Shown piece after piece: positions 1-9,685 of a stretch of DNA of 64,000 nt. The notes below the pieces were generated by a model. The model saw only the letters and a list, made by a program, of their open reading frames with translations, did not search any database and was not told where the DNA came from. Origin of the DNA: CAWCPR01 sp963797475 (GTDB lineage: Bacteria > Chloroflexota > Anaerolineae > Anaerolineales > UBA4823); the NCBI GenBank assembly GCA_963797475.1, contig CAWCPR010000001.1, positions 1,984,001 through 2,048,000 on the forward strand, written 5' to 3'. Position numbers and translations under genes: made by a program. Each line of letters starts with the position of its first letter. The first letter of the stretch is position 1.

Positions 1-1
1 T

Positions 2-631
2 GGATTCGCAATCAGCACCAACATCAGCGCCTCGCTGAGCCTGGTGACGAAAGACAGCGAGCTGCTTTGGATCGCCTATTTCACTTCGCCCTTGCAGGCC
101 GGCTATTATAAACTGGCCCTGTCGCTGTCAAGCATGGTGAAAATGCCCGTCGCTCCCCTGCCACAAGCCACTTATCCAGAGCTGTCCCGGGAGGTTGCTC
201 GCAATAACTGGGAAAACGTCCGCTACATCCTGCGACAGGGCTCGCTGCTGGCGGGCGGCTATTCGGTACTGGCCACCCTGGGGCTGGTATTGTTAGGGAG
301 AATGTTGATCAGTACGTTTTCCACACCTGATTATTTACCTGCCTACCCGGCGTTGGTGATCCTGATGATCGGGGCTCTGGTAGCCAACACCTTTTACTGG
401 AGCCGCCCGGCTTTGCTGGCATTAAACCGGCCTGACTTCCCTACCAAATTGAACCTGATCCTGGCAATCTGCAAGGCTATCGGGGTCGTCCTGCTGGTTC
501 CGCTCGCCGGGGGGTCCGGGTTCATTGTGGCGGCGGCCCTGCTGGCAGGCTCCTACATCGTTGGCGTAAGCATTTCAGCCCTGAAAGTAAATCAACTCGT
601 TGTCAGGCAGGAGCAGGCCCTGGTAATTTGA
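2..631 (+). CDS. Wzx-type oligosaccharide flippase, C-terminal part (cut by window edge)
   Basis: The frame is open from base 2, so the ATG at 44 is internal and the gene begins before the window; 209 residues are visible. At least four hydrophobic segments are seen, including VLATLGLVLLGRMLISTF and LNLILAICKAIGVVLLVPLA, separated by short charged loops. This is the pattern of the C-terminal half of polysaccharide-biosynthesis flippases of the MATE-like fold, which move lipid-linked oligosaccharide across the cytoplasmic membrane. The run of glycosyltransferases that follows supports this role. A different polytopic exporter cannot be excluded from the tail alone. Confidence 0.7.
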   Translation, partial: GFAISTNISASLSLVTKDSELLWIAYFTSPLQAGYYKLALSLSSMVKMPVAPLPQATYPELSREVARNNWENVRYILRQGSLLAGGYSVLATLGLVLLGRMLISTFSTPDYLPAYPALVILMIGALVANTFYWSRPALLALNRPDFPTKLNLILAICKAIGVVLLVPLAGGSGFIVAAALLAGSYIVGVSISALKVNQLVVRQEQALVI

Positions 632-665
632 GCGAGGAGCCGGTAAACGATCGATCTGCCTGTCT

Positions 666-1817
666 ATGAAAATCGCCTTTGTCCTGCCATATCTACAAAG
701 ACCTCTCGGGTGGCGCAGCTATGCCTGCGCCTTGATCAATGCCATCCGCAAGGAGGTTGAGCCAGTCCTGATCGTAGCCACCAATGACACCAAGATCGCC
801 CGGTCCCTGTTCCCGAACGACCAGATCCTGGCGCTCCCAACCACACAAGATGCCAGCTTCAGCAGCCGGCGTGGAGCGCTTAAGCTGGCTGCCTGCTTCG
901 CAGCCATTCAAACGAGGAGTTTTCCAAAAATAGACCTGGTGCATTCGCTGGAAGCCTACCCGACCGGGCTGGTTGGGCACTGGCTTGCTCGCCGGGTGGG
1001 CTGCCCCAATATGATCACATCCCATGGGACCTATGGGGTGATCTGGCACAAGAATCGCATAGACCGCCCCATCTATGCCCGGGTTCTCAGCAGCGCAGCC
1101 GTGATTTGCCCGGTTTCTCATGGCACTGCCCGGATTATGCAGAATTACTTCGGCGAATCTTTGGCCCGAACTCGCATCCACCCGGTTATCAGCGGCAATG
1201 ATTTTTACAAAAAGATCCCCCCGGAAATCGCTAACCAACGATCTTCCAATCCGGCGCCTGTTATCCTGACGGTCGGGCAAATTAAGCCACGCAAGGGGCT
1301 GCATACCAGCCTGGCTGCTTTTGCCCGGACGAAAGAACAACTTCCGGCGGCGCGCTATCGAATCGCTGGTTACTACCCGCAGGCCGGCTATTATCAACAA
1401 CTTCAAAAATCCATCGCCGAGCAGGCTTTGAAAGACGTCGAATTCCTAGGGCAGGTGCCTCAGGCCGAACTCCATTGCCTTTACCAGGAGGCTTCTCTGT
1501 TTGTCCTCACCCCAGAGATGGATGGGTTGCGCTTCGAGGGATTCGGATTGGTGTACCTGGAAGCCGGAGCCTACGGACTGCCCGTTGTCGCTACCGACAG
1601 CGGCGGCGTATCCGAGGCGGTTAAAGACGGCGAAACCGGCTTCCTGGCGCCCGAGGGCGATGTAGAGGCAGTTTCTGAAGCGATGTTACACCTGCTGAGG
1701 GATCCAGCGCTCGCCGCTCGAATGGGTAGGGCAAATCGCCTCTGGGCAGAGACGCTTACCTGGGAACGCTGCGCGCAGGAGTATCTCCAGGTATACAAAG
1801 AAGCGACCGGCAAATAA
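666..1817 (+). CDS. GT4-family glycosyltransferase
   Basis: A 383-residue GT-B fold glycosyltransferase. The N-terminal half starts with a Rossmann-type strand (MKIAFVLPYL) and carries the acceptor-side motif SHGTYGVIW. The C-terminal half has the donor-domain strand ILTVGQIKPRKG and the E-x7-E type motif EGFGLVYLEAGAYGLPVV near residues 300-317. Such retaining enzymes transfer a sugar from a nucleotide donor to a lipid-linked glycan at the inner face of the membrane. It lies 34 bases after the flippase gene and 22 bases before another GT4 gene, so it is probably co-transcribed. Donor and linkage cannot be read from the sequence. Confidence 0.9.
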   Translation: MKIAFVLPYLQRPLGWRSYACALINAIRKEVEPVLIVATNDTKIARSLFPNDQILALPTTQDASFSSRRGALKLAACFAAIQTRSFPKIDLVHSLEAYPTGLVGHWLARRVGCPNMITSHGTYGVIWHKNRIDRPIYARVLSSAAVICPVSHGTARIMQNYFGESLARTRIHPVISGNDFYKKIPPEIANQRSSNPAPVILTVGQIKPRKGLHTSLAAFARTKEQLPAARYRIAGYYPQAGYYQQLQKSIAEQALKDVEFLGQVPQAELHCLYQEASLFVLTPEMDGLRFEGFGLVYLEAGAYGLPVVATDSGGVSEAVKDGETGFLAPEGDVEAVSEAMLHLLRDPALAARMGRANRLWAETLTWERCAQEYLQVYKEATGK

Positions 1818-1839
1818 CCCACGGCGCAGGCCCGCACCC

Positions 1840-2952
1840 ATGCGAATTGTCTATCTCTCGAATTCAAAAATACCCTCCAAGGAAGCCAACAGCATTCAAG
1901 TCATAAAAATGTGCGCAGCCTTTGCCAGCCTGAGCCACCAGGTCATCCTTTTCTCGGTGAAGAAGCCGGAACAAGGCATGCAAGACGAAGAATTTTATGG
2001 AATTACAGAAAAATTCGAGAGGATCAAGATATTCGTGCCGGATATCCCAGGGCTACGTAAGGCCTGGTATACCCTGAACGTTTTATTTCGACTGTTTGGG
2101 CAAATAAGACCGGATGTTTTCTACGGGCGAGATGCTCTCTCCAGCCTGGCAGCGGCGGTATTCATCGCCCGCCCGATTATTCTCGAAGTCCATACCCCGC
2201 CGAATGATTTTTTTGGAAAATGGATCATCCGGAGGTTAAGTCATATGAAGAATTTCTTCCGGCTGGTCGCTATCTCCAAATCTCTTCAAGAATATTATCG
2301 CGAACTTTTACCGGAGCTCGACCAGCGGAAATTTATCGTCGCTCCGGATGGCGCCGACCCTGTTGACATGCAGAGACTTAACCCGCAAAAGGCTATAGGC
2401 AGAGAGGGCGCACTCCAAATTGGGTATACCGGACACCTTTATGCCGGAAAAGGTTTGGAGGTGATCTGCGCGCTTGCCGGTCAAATGCCCGAGGTGGATT
2501 TCCACATCGTTGGAGGGCAGGAAGAACACATCCGTCAATGGAGAGAGCGCTGTAAATGCTCGAACCTGTATTTCCACGGCTTTGTCCCGCATAGAGAAGT
2601 GCCGGCTTACCTGAACCAATTCGATATCCTGCTGGCGCCTTACCAGAGGCAGGTAGCGGTAAGCGGAAATAAGGGCGACATCGCCACCTGGATGTCACCT
2701 TTGAAGATATTCGAATATATGTCGGTTGGGAAAGCCATCATATGTTCCGATCTACCCGTGTTGAGAGAAGTATTGACGCCTGAAGTAGACTGTTTGATGG
2801 TGGAACCGGATGACTCACAGGCGTGGGCGCAAGCTATCCGGCGATTGAGTGACAGGAATACTCGAGAGACAATTGGACGCGCAGCTCAGGAAAATTTCAA
2901 TCGCCGCTATACCTGGCGCAAACGCGCCGAGCGGGTTTTGGAGGGGCTGTAA
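1840..2952 (+). CDS. GT4-family glycosyltransferase
   Basis: A 370-residue GT-B enzyme. The N-terminus reads MRIVYLSNSKIPSKEANSIQ, typical of glycosyltransferase subfamilies that begin with a glycine-poor first loop. The donor half contains IGYTGHLYAGKGLEV, then SPLKIFEYMSVGKAIICSD near residue 285, the usual nucleotide-sugar phosphate-binding region. It ends with the family's common RRYTWRKRAERVL helix. It is the last gene before a 130-base gap that holds a strong promoter, so a transcription-unit boundary probably lies here. The sugar specificity is unknown. Confidence 0.9.
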   Translation: MRIVYLSNSKIPSKEANSIQVIKMCAAFASLSHQVILFSVKKPEQGMQDEEFYGITEKFERIKIFVPDIPGLRKAWYTLNVLFRLFGQIRPDVFYGRDALSSLAAAVFIARPIILEVHTPPNDFFGKWIIRRLSHMKNFFRLVAISKSLQEYYRELLPELDQRKFIVAPDGADPVDMQRLNPQKAIGREGALQIGYTGHLYAGKGLEVICALAGQMPEVDFHIVGGQEEHIRQWRERCKCSNLYFHGFVPHREVPAYLNQFDILLAPYQRQVAVSGNKGDIATWMSPLKIFEYMSVGKAIICSDLPVLREVLTPEVDCLMVEPDDSQAWAQAIRRLSDRNTRETIGRAAQENFNRRYTWRKRAERVLEGL

Positions 2953-2961
2953 AAATCATGC

Positions 2962-2989
2962 TTGACTCAGGTGGGCCAGGCGTTATAAT
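2962..2989 (+). promoter_or_regulatory. sigma-70-like promoter upstream of the DPM1-like GT2 gene
   Basis: TTGACT at 2962-2967 and TATAAT at 2984-2989 are separated by 16 bases, a near-consensus housekeeping promoter. The predicted start lies near 2996, giving a leader of about 87 bases before the ATG at 3083. The same arrangement with the same spacing and downstream palindrome occurs at 11381-11408. Confidence 0.75.
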
Positions 2990-3003
2990 TCAGCGACTGA
3001 ATT
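2987..3003. promoter_or_regulatory. palindromic putative operator at the transcription start
   Basis: AATTCAGCGACTGAATT is a perfect 7-base inverted repeat with a 3-base spacer. It overlaps the end of the -10 box and the predicted start site, where a bound dimeric repressor would block RNA polymerase. A closely related 17-base element sits at the identical position in the promoter of the winged-helix regulator at 11428. I infer that the regulator binds both sites; no other copy was noticed in the window. Confidence 0.5.
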
Positions 3004-3082
3004 CTGCCCAGGAATTTATCGCCCAAGTCCTCGCAGCCAATTCCAAAGCCGCCGGTGCCCAGAAGCCTCTAAAGAGTTAAGA

Positions 3083-4048
3083 ATGCATCTGTCGATCGTA
3101 GTACCCGTTTTTAACGAAGCCGAGAATCTGATGCCTCTGCATCTGGCTATTCATAAGGCGCTTGATGAGCGGGCTAACCTGTGTTGGGAAGCGGTTATGG
3201 TGGACGACGGCAGCACAGATGACAGCCTGGAAACGCTGGAGGATCTGGCTGGCAGTGATCCGGAACATATACGTGTGGTATCGCTGCGGCGCAATTTTGG
3301 CCAGACTGCCGCCATTGCTGCCGGTGTGGATTACGCCCAAGGAGACGTGATCGTGCTCCTCGACGCCGACATGCAGAACGACCCGTGCGACATACCCATG
3401 TTGATCGATAAAATCGACCAGGGTTATGACGTGGTAAGCGGCTGGCGGGTGAATCGCCAGGATACCTTTATCACCCGAACACTGCCATCTCGCATCGCCA
3501 ACTGGATGATTTCCCTGGTCACCGGGGTGCATCTGCACGATTATGGCTGCACGTTGAAAGCCTACCGCCGAGAGGTGATCACCGGCTTCCGGCTGTATGG
3601 AGAAATGCACCGGTTCATACCCGCTTATGCAAATTCCGTAGGCGCCAGAATGATCGAGGTTCCGGTCCATCACCACCCGCGCGAACATGGAAAGACCAAG
3701 TATGGCATGAACCGCACGCTTAAAGTAATCCTGGATCTGTTTACAGTCAAATTCTTGATCAGCTACTCCGACAAGCCAATTTACCTGTTCGGCGGCGCGG
3801 GTCTGCTGATGATGTCGGCCGGTACGCTTACCCTGTTTTATTTGCTCTTCCGCAGGCAGTTGACAGGGATTGGAATGACCCAATCCCCATTTTTCCTGGT
3901 CAGCACGACTCTGATCGTGATGGGTTTTCAATCGATTTTGATGGGCCTTATCGCCGAGTTGCTCGCCCGCACTTACCATGAGTCTCAAAGCAAGCCAATT
4001 TATAAAGTTCGAAAAGCCCTCAACTTTTCCGAGCTGATTAAGGAATAA
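3083..4048 (+). CDS. DPM1/GtrB-like GT2 glycosyltransferase with C-terminal membrane helices
   Basis: A 321-residue inverting GT-A enzyme. Residues 1-230 hold the GT2 domain: VVPVFNEAEN at the N-terminus, VDDGSTDDS near residue 41, and the metal-binding DADMQND near residue 94. The C-terminal 90 residues form two hydrophobic helices (LFGGAGLLMMSAGTLTLFYL and LVSTTLIVMGFQSILMGLIA). This layout is that of polyprenyl-phosphate mannose/glucose synthases, which charge undecaprenyl phosphate with one sugar for later use by GT-C enzymes. Two GT-C candidates lie downstream (9686, 55664). It is the first gene behind the 2962 promoter and overlaps the next gene by one base. Confidence 0.9.
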   Translation: MHLSIVVPVFNEAENLMPLHLAIHKALDERANLCWEAVMVDDGSTDDSLETLEDLAGSDPEHIRVVSLRRNFGQTAAIAAGVDYAQGDVIVLLDADMQNDPCDIPMLIDKIDQGYDVVSGWRVNRQDTFITRTLPSRIANWMISLVTGVHLHDYGCTLKAYRREVITGFRLYGEMHRFIPAYANSVGARMIEVPVHHHPREHGKTKYGMNRTLKVILDLFTVKFLISYSDKPIYLFGGAGLLMMSAGTLTLFYLLFRRQLTGIGMTQSPFFLVSTTLIVMGFQSILMGLIAELLARTYHESQSKPIYKVRKALNFSELIKE

Positions 4049-5200
4049 TGCGCATCCTGGTTCTGGTATACGAATTTCCCCCGGTCGGCGGCGGCGGGGG
4101 CGCAGTTGCCCTGGATATCGCCCGGGAATTAGCACAGCGCGGGTATGAGATTGCCCTGCTAACCTCTCACCATGCGGGCCTGGCTCGCCAGACAACCATC
4201 GACGGAGTCCGGGTTTTTCGCATAAATTCCTTCCGCCGCCATCTTTACAAAGCCGATTTTCTGTCTATGGCTGGTTACATCCTGATGGGTTTCCTGCCTG
4301 CTTTGCAACTGGTGCGTCGATTTCGCCCGGATGTCATCCACGTGCATTTTGCGGTGCCCAGCGGCCCTCTCGCCTGGATCGTGTCCAAATTGAGCGGAAT
4401 CCCTTATCTCCTCACTGCGCACCTGGGTGATGTGCCCGGAGGCGTTCCGGAGAAAACCCAAGGCTGGTTTCGCTGGGTCTATCCCTTCACCCCTGCAATC
4501 TGGCGCGACGCCGCCCGTGTAGTCGCGGTCAGCGAGCACACTCGCCAATTAGCGCTGAAACGCTATCCAGTCGACATCCAGGTCATCCCAAATGGGGTAA
4601 ATCTAAACCTTCTTGACCCCGGTGAGATTCAGGTTGGGCGCCCGCCGCGGGTGATATTCGCCGGGCGCTTCGTCCATCAAAAGAACCCGCTGCAGATTGT
4701 CCGGGCGCTGGCGGAAAATGCCGACCTGCCATGGACCTGCGTCCTTCTGGGGGATGGCGCGCTTCGCCCGCAAATCGAGGCAGAAATCGCCCGAACCGGG
4801 CTGAGCGACCGGTTCCATCTGCCAGGATGGGTCACGCCCGAGGAAGTGGTCGCCTGGCTCAAAAAGTGCGATATCTTACTACATGCCATCCTTATCGGAA
4901 GGGCTGTCGGTGGTGGGCGTGCAAGCTGTCGCCATGGGATTAGCCGTCGTCGCCAGCAGGGTCGGAGGCTTCATAGACCTGGTTAAGCCCGGCGAAAATG
5001 GTTTCCTGGTCGAAAATAACGAAGAGGCGGGCTATGCAAAAGCGGTGCGCGACCTGTTGTGCAATCCCGAGCTGCTGTTGAGAAGTAGAAAGGCCAGCCG
5101 GCGGATTGCTGCAGAATTTGATATCCAAAAAATAGCTGATCGCTACGATGAACTCTTCCAGCAGATCCACCCTACCTTGGATCGCATAAGCGTGCGATGA
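4048..5200 (+). pseudogene. GT4-family glycosyltransferase, frameshifted at about 4882
   Basis: The first 278 codons encode a normal GT4 N-terminal domain (MRILVLVYEFPPVGGGGG) and most of the donor domain (VIFAGRFVHQKNP, CDILL). At 4882 one extra C moves the frame. The expected continuation MPSLSEGLSVVGVQAVAMG, with the E-x7-E motif, and the C-terminal helices are found in the next frame from 4883 to 5200. Removing that base restores a standard protein of about 383 residues. Either the gene is inactive or the base is a sequencing error. The start overlaps the stop of the preceding GT2 gene (TAATG), which indicates translational coupling. Confidence 0.85.
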
Positions 5201-5230
5201 TCCTGCTTGACCCTCATTCCGCTGAAGTAT

Positions 5231-6397
5231 ATGAGTAACGCACCCCACCATATCGCCCTTTTTCTGCCGCACCTCGATGGAGGCGGCGCGGAACGCGTCA
5301 TGGCGCTCCTGGCTGCCGGATTCGCCAGTCAAGGCTCGCAGGTCGATCTGGTATTGGTGAAAACACAAGGATCGTATTTATCCCTGTTACCACCCGAAGT
5401 GCGCATCATCGACCTGCATGCAGCCAACGAGTACACCAGCCTGCCCGGGTTGGTCCGCTACCTGCGAGGCGAACAACCGCAGGTCCTATGTTCAACCCTG
5501 GACCTGGCGAACCTGATCGCTTTAATCGCAAGGCGAATCAGCCGGGTATCCACCCGGGTCATCGTACGGGTCGCAAACACCGTATCGATGCGAAAACGCT
5601 CCATATTTAAAAAGAAACTGGAACGCCGGCTGCTTCGTTGGATCTACCCATGGGCGGACAATATCGTCGCCGTCTCAGAAGGCGTGCGGATGGACCTGGC
5701 AAGCTATACAGGGATCGCACCGGAGCGCATCGTCGCCATCTACAACCCGGTCATTACAACTGAGCTTTCTGCACAGGCTCAGGAAATCGTACCCCATCCC
5801 TTGTTCGCAAATGGAAACATCCCGGTTGTACTGGGCGTGGGAAGGTTAGCAGAAGCGAAAGACTTCCCCACTTTGATGCGGGCGTTCGCTAAACTCCATG
5901 AAAAACGCCGTGCAAATCTGGTTATTCTCGGCGAAGGCGAACAGCGCTCTGAATTGGAACGCCTGGCCCAGGACCTGGGTATCGCGACCTGTTTTTCCCT
6001 GGCTGGTTTCACGGCTAACCCATTTGCATACATGAGCAAAGCAGCCGTGTTCACTTTGACCTCTCGCTGGGAAGGTCTGCCCGGGGTTTTAATCCAGGCG
6101 ATGGCCTGCGGCTGCCCGGTTGTAAGCACAGATTGCCCCAGCGGCCCCTCGGAAATCCTCGCCCAAGGCAAATACGGGCACCTGGTGCCGGTCGGCGATG
6201 TTGCAAAACTGGCTGAGGCGCTCGAGCAGGTTTTGGACGGGGACAAACGCCTGCCGCCGGTAAGCTGGTTAGAGCAATTCGAATCGGAGACCGTCGTTAG
6301 CCAATATCTCCAAGCCATGGGGCTGGAACCGGGGCAGCCCGTTCGCAAGGAAAGCGCCGTTTCGGAAACGAGCGTCACAATCTCGCCGGGGATGTGA
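5231..6397 (+). CDS. GT4-family glycosyltransferase
   Basis: A 388-residue GT-B enzyme from the ATG at 5231; a TTG at 5207 is in frame but would add eight residues outside the family's usual start. Near the N-terminus is LPHLDGGGAERVMA, the GGGAERV loop of many exopolysaccharide GT4 enzymes. The donor domain has VVLGVGRLAEAKDFPTL, and SRWEGLPGVLIQAMACGCPVV without its last residue is the conserved catalytic-region motif near residue 285. Gene order suggests successive action with the neighbouring GT4 genes on one repeat unit. Specificity is unknown. Confidence 0.9.
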   Translation: MSNAPHHIALFLPHLDGGGAERVMALLAAGFASQGSQVDLVLVKTQGSYLSLLPPEVRIIDLHAANEYTSLPGLVRYLRGEQPQVLCSTLDLANLIALIARRISRVSTRVIVRVANTVSMRKRSIFKKKLERRLLRWIYPWADNIVAVSEGVRMDLASYTGIAPERIVAIYNPVITTELSAQAQEIVPHPLFANGNIPVVLGVGRLAEAKDFPTLMRAFAKLHEKRRANLVILGEGEQRSELERLAQDLGIATCFSLAGFTANPFAYMSKAAVFTLTSRWEGLPGVLIQAMACGCPVVSTDCPSGPSEILAQGKYGHLVPVGDVAKLAEALEQVLDGDKRLPPVSWLEQFESETVVSQYLQAMGLEPGQPVRKESAVSETSVTISPGM

Positions 6398-6403
6398 GGG
6401 ATA

Positions 6404-7588
6404 ATGGCTTTGAACTGCAACAGCACCAAAAAGTTCGCAATCCTGTTGTTAGGCTCTCAAATGGCGACTGCCGGAGCGCAGCGGAATCTACTCATGCAAG
6501 CGCGCTGGTTCTACAAGCAAGGCTACCCCGTCATTGCTGCGTTCTTCTACGACCGGGATGGATTGCGAGAAAAGTGGCAGTCGGAGAATCCTTTTCCACT
6601 CATCAGCCTGGATGCATGGCAAAGAAATGGCGGCATCGGTAACAGCCTCCAGGTGCTGCGTGGTTTAGGCCGCCTTTACAAGCTGCTGCGCAAGGAGAAT
6701 ATTTGCGTGATCGAGACGTTCACCCACCACGCCAATTTATTGGGGCTGCCGGTCGCCTGGGCAGCCCGGATACCCGTCCGGGTCGCCAACCACCGCGGCC
6801 GTATACGTGGTATACCGAGATGGATGGAGCGCCTGCATAGCTGGATGGTCAACATCGGGATCGCCACGGATTTCGTCGCCGTATCCAAGGGCGTTTACCA
6901 GGAGGCGATTGATGTGGAGGGGATCAACCCCGGTAAGGCCAGCCTGATCCAAAATGGGGTCGACCTCAGCGCTGCCCGGGTTGATCTCACCAATTTAACC
7001 CGCGCCAGCCTTGCGAAAGAGATCGGAGGCGCTCCTGAAGCGTGTATCCTCCTGACAGTTGGCCGGCTGGAAGAACAAAAAGGGCATACTTACCTGCTGG
7101 ACGCTATCCCAGCCATATTGGAACGATTCCCTCAAACCGTATTTATTTTTGCCGGCGAAGGCAATTTACGAATGGAGCTGGAGAAGAAAACACGAACGTT
7201 GGGGATCGAACACGCCGTGCGGTTTTTGGGTAATCGGGCCGACGTCTTTAATTTGCTTAGGCTTTCGGATGTCTTCGTGCTGCCTTCCCTCTGGGAAGGC
7301 CTGTCGAACGCCTTGCTGGAAGCGATGGCTGCAGGGCTGCCCGTTGTTGCAACGCGAGTCGAGGGGACAGAGGAAGTTATAACGGATGGACAAAACGGCT
7401 TGTTGGTCCCGCCGGCAGATCCGCAGGCATTAAGCCGTGCGATCCTCCGGCTTTTGTCAGATGACCATCTAAGAATTCAGATCGGACAGGCTGGCGAAAG
7501 CCACGTGAAAGACAACTACACTCTTGAAAAAATGTGCGTGCGATATGAAAGCTTATTTAAAGCTCACTTCAATTCTCGTGCAAGGTGA
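6404..7588 (+). CDS. GT4-family glycosyltransferase
   Basis: A 394-residue GT-B enzyme. Residues 13-25 contain LLLGSQMATAGAQ, a variant of the first glycine-rich loop. The donor half has LLTVGRLEEQKGHTYLLDA near residue 210 and SLWEGLSNALLEAMAAGLPV near residue 296, the standard E-x7-E region. The start at 6404 follows a GAGGG ribosome-binding sequence by a short gap and lies six bases past the previous stop. The 3' end overlaps the start of the next gene by 41 bases or more. Confidence 0.9.
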   Translation: MALNCNSTKKFAILLLGSQMATAGAQRNLLMQARWFYKQGYPVIAAFFYDRDGLREKWQSENPFPLISLDAWQRNGGIGNSLQVLRGLGRLYKLLRKENICVIETFTHHANLLGLPVAWAARIPVRVANHRGRIRGIPRWMERLHSWMVNIGIATDFVAVSKGVYQEAIDVEGINPGKASLIQNGVDLSAARVDLTNLTRASLAKEIGGAPEACILLTVGRLEEQKGHTYLLDAIPAILERFPQTVFIFAGEGNLRMELEKKTRTLGIEHAVRFLGNRADVFNLLRLSDVFVLPSLWEGLSNALLEAMAAGLPVVATRVEGTEEVITDGQNGLLVPPADPQALSRAILRLLSDDHLRIQIGQAGESHVKDNYTLEKMCVRYESLFKAHFNSRAR

Positions 7589-9665
7589 CCTGGGAAAGGT
7601 TCTCTCCCGGCTTTTCTCCGTTCTTCTGCGGGCTGCAGCTACGCTGCTGACCTTGCTCATCTTGTGGAAGGCCGGGGGGGAATACTACAACTTCGCCTGG
7701 GGAACCGGCAATACCCTGGGGCAATTCTCATCGAAATTGGCCGCCGGATTCGCCGGGATGCTGGTCGTTTGGGCGCTGATTTTCGTCCTGGTTGCCGCAG
7801 ATATTTGGCAGCGAGATAGAGTCTTACCCCTGGATCAATTCCTGGCCCAATTGCGAAATCGCATCGGATGGCTGCGCTGGATTCTCGCCATTGCGGTAAT
7901 CGGGTTGTCCTATTGGTTTTTACACTTTAACTATTGGGGCGGCGTGTTCACCGGGGCTTACCTGCGCTTCATGTTGCTGGTTGGGGCCGGATTTGCCGCT
8001 GGCGCTCTGGCGTCAAAGAAACAAGAGATATTAATTCGGGCTCCGGAGATGGCAGCCGGCTTGCTGCTCGTGGCAAGTGTGTTCTATTTCGGCCAGGCGC
8101 TGGAATGGGTTACCAATTATCCCTTCAACCTTTCCTGGTCCGAAGGCAATCGCATGTGGGATTATTCGGTGCTTTTCGGCCACCGCCTGTATGATTATCC
8201 CGCAGACAAAGAGATTTTCGCCTATATCAATTGGGGGCGCCAGTCGCTCTGGGGCTTGCCTTTCCTGTTCACCAATCCCACGATCCTGGAAGTGAGGCTG
8301 TGGAATGGGCTGCTTTTCTCCGTGCCTTATGCCATCTTCGGGTGGATCGTTTTCAAGAGAACTAAAGAAAACACCGGGGTCTGGCTGCTCGGCGGCCTGT
8401 GGACATTTGTCTTCCTCAGCCAGGGGCCGATCTACACACCGCTGGTCCTGAGCGCGATCCTGGTCGCCCTGGCCTGGCGACGGCCCTTATGGATTGGGCT
8501 GCCGCTGATTTTAGTGGCTTCCTATTATGCCCAGCTCACCCGCTACACCTGGATGTTCGCCCCTGCATTATGGGCAGGCATGCTCTTTTTTGCTTCGGAA
8601 AAAACAGATTTGGCTGGCTGGCGTCGCTGGAAGTGGGGGCCGGCATTCGCCGGCATCGCAGTCGGGCTACTGGGCGGCTATGTGCTGCCTCGGGGACAAA
8701 AGATATTGGCAGCCGTGCAGGCTTTAGTAAGCCACCAGGCTGTTGCCGGCGGCGTTGCGCAAACGGCCGCAAACCCGGATATTATCAGCCTGGAAGGATT
8801 CTCAGAAGTCATCACCCGCCAGCCACTGCTCTGGGAACGCCTGCTTCCAAATATGACTTACCAACCAGGCATTCTGATCGGTCTCACAACTGTCGTCGCG
8901 CCCCTGATTATTTTATTGATTTTCCTGGTCTGGACCCGGCGCTGGAAGATAGACAAGCTCCAGGGCGCTGCGATCCTGGCTACCTTGACGCCATTCCTGG
9001 CGGTTGGCCTGGTCGTGAGCGTGAAGATCGGTGGGGGCAGCAACCTTCACAACCTGGATATGTTCTTAATCGCCCTGGTTTTCGCCGCTGCGCTCGCCTG
9101 GCAGGCTGGCGGAGATCGTGTTCTTGCCAACCTGAGCGCCGAACCCGCCTGGCTTCAAGCGCTGCTCGTCGTCGCGATTGCTTATTTGGCCTTCCAACCG
9201 GTCCTGGGCACCGTTCCGCTAATATTGCCGCCGGAAGATACGATACAAAAAGCGCTCAGTACAATCCGGCAAGAGGTAGACGATGCACAGGACGATGGCG
9301 AGATCCTTTTTATGGACCAACGCCAACTGCTCACATTCGGTTATGTGCAAAGTATCCCCCTTGTGCCGGACTATGAAAAGAAATATATGATGGACCAAGC
9401 TTTATCAAATGATGCGGATTATTTCAATGCCTTCTACAAAGACCTGGCAAACGGCCGCTTCAGTTTGATCGTCAGCGAGCCCTTGCGCGTTAAATACTGG
9501 GGCAGCGAACATCAATTTGGCGACGAAAACGACGTCTGGGTCAAGTGGATTTCCGAACCGGTGCTTTGCTATTACAAGCCCATAAAAAAGTTTCAGGATG
9601 TTAAAGTGCAGCTTCTGGTCCCACGCGGCAATATCCAGGAATGTACAGAGAAGTACGGTTATTGA
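7548..9665 (+). CDS. large polytopic membrane protein, possible GT-C type transferase
   Basis: About 705 residues with at least ten hydrophobic spans, then a soluble C-terminal part of about 130 residues. I chose the ATG at 7548 because the TTG at 7524 lies deeper inside the upstream gene; neither has a clear ribosome-binding site. I do not recognise a family with certainty. The layout (multiple helices, a loop after helix pair one containing WSEGNRMWDY, and a C-terminal extracytoplasmic domain) resembles GT-C glycosyltransferases that use polyprenyl-phosphate sugars. No DE/DD motif was found in a clear position, so this is a suggestion only. It is followed by a clearer GT-C gene. Confidence 0.8.
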   Translation, partial: KAYLKLTSILVQGDLGKVLSRLFSVLLRAAATLLTLLILWKAGGEYYNFAWGTGNTLGQFSSKLAAGFAGMLVVWALIFVLVAADIWQRDRVLPLDQFLAQLRNRIGWLRWILAIAVIGLSYWFLHFNYWGGVFTGAYLRFMLLVGAGFAAGALASKKQEILIRAPEMAAGLLLVASVFYFGQALEWVTNYPFNLSWSEGNRMWDYSVLFGHRLYDYPADKEIFAYINWGRQSLWGLPFLFTNPTILEVRLWNGLLFSVPYAIFGWIVFKRTKENTGVWLLGGLWTFVFLSQGPIYTPLVLSAILVALAWRRPLWIGLPLILVASYYAQLTRYTWMFAPALWAGMLFFASEKTDLAGWRRWKWGPAFAGIAVGLLGGYVLPRGQKILAAVQALVSHQAVAGGVAQTAANPDIISLEGFSEVITRQPLLWERLLPNMTYQPGILIGLTTVVAPLIILLIFLVWTRRWKIDKLQGAAILATLTPFLAVGLVVSVKIGGGSNLHNLDMFLIALVFAAALAWQAGGDRVLANLSAEPAWLQALLVVAIAYLAFQPVLGTVPLILPPEDTIQKALSTIRQEVDDAQDDGEILFMDQRQLLTFGYVQSIPLVPDYEKKYMMDQALSNDADYFNAFYKDLANGRFSLIVSEPLRVKYWGSEHQFGDENDVWVKWISEPVLCYYKPIKKFQDVKVQLLVPRGNIQECTEKYGY

Positions 9666-9685
9666 GAGAAGCCGTCTCTTAACTT

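Noticed and set aside
3077..4195. Long minus-strand reading frame (372 codons) opposite the GT2 gene
   Set aside because: The plus strand encodes a clear DPM1-like protein with all motifs; the reverse product resembles no protein family and is typical of GC-rich antisense frames.
4879..4885. Phase-variable frameshift
   Set aside because: The indel sites in this window lie in runs of one to five bases, too short for slipped-strand switching.
8399..9376. Alternative plus-strand frame of 325 codons inside the membrane protein gene
   Set aside because: Arg/Pro/Gly-rich product without hydrophobic segments or motifs; the other frame gives regular membrane helices.
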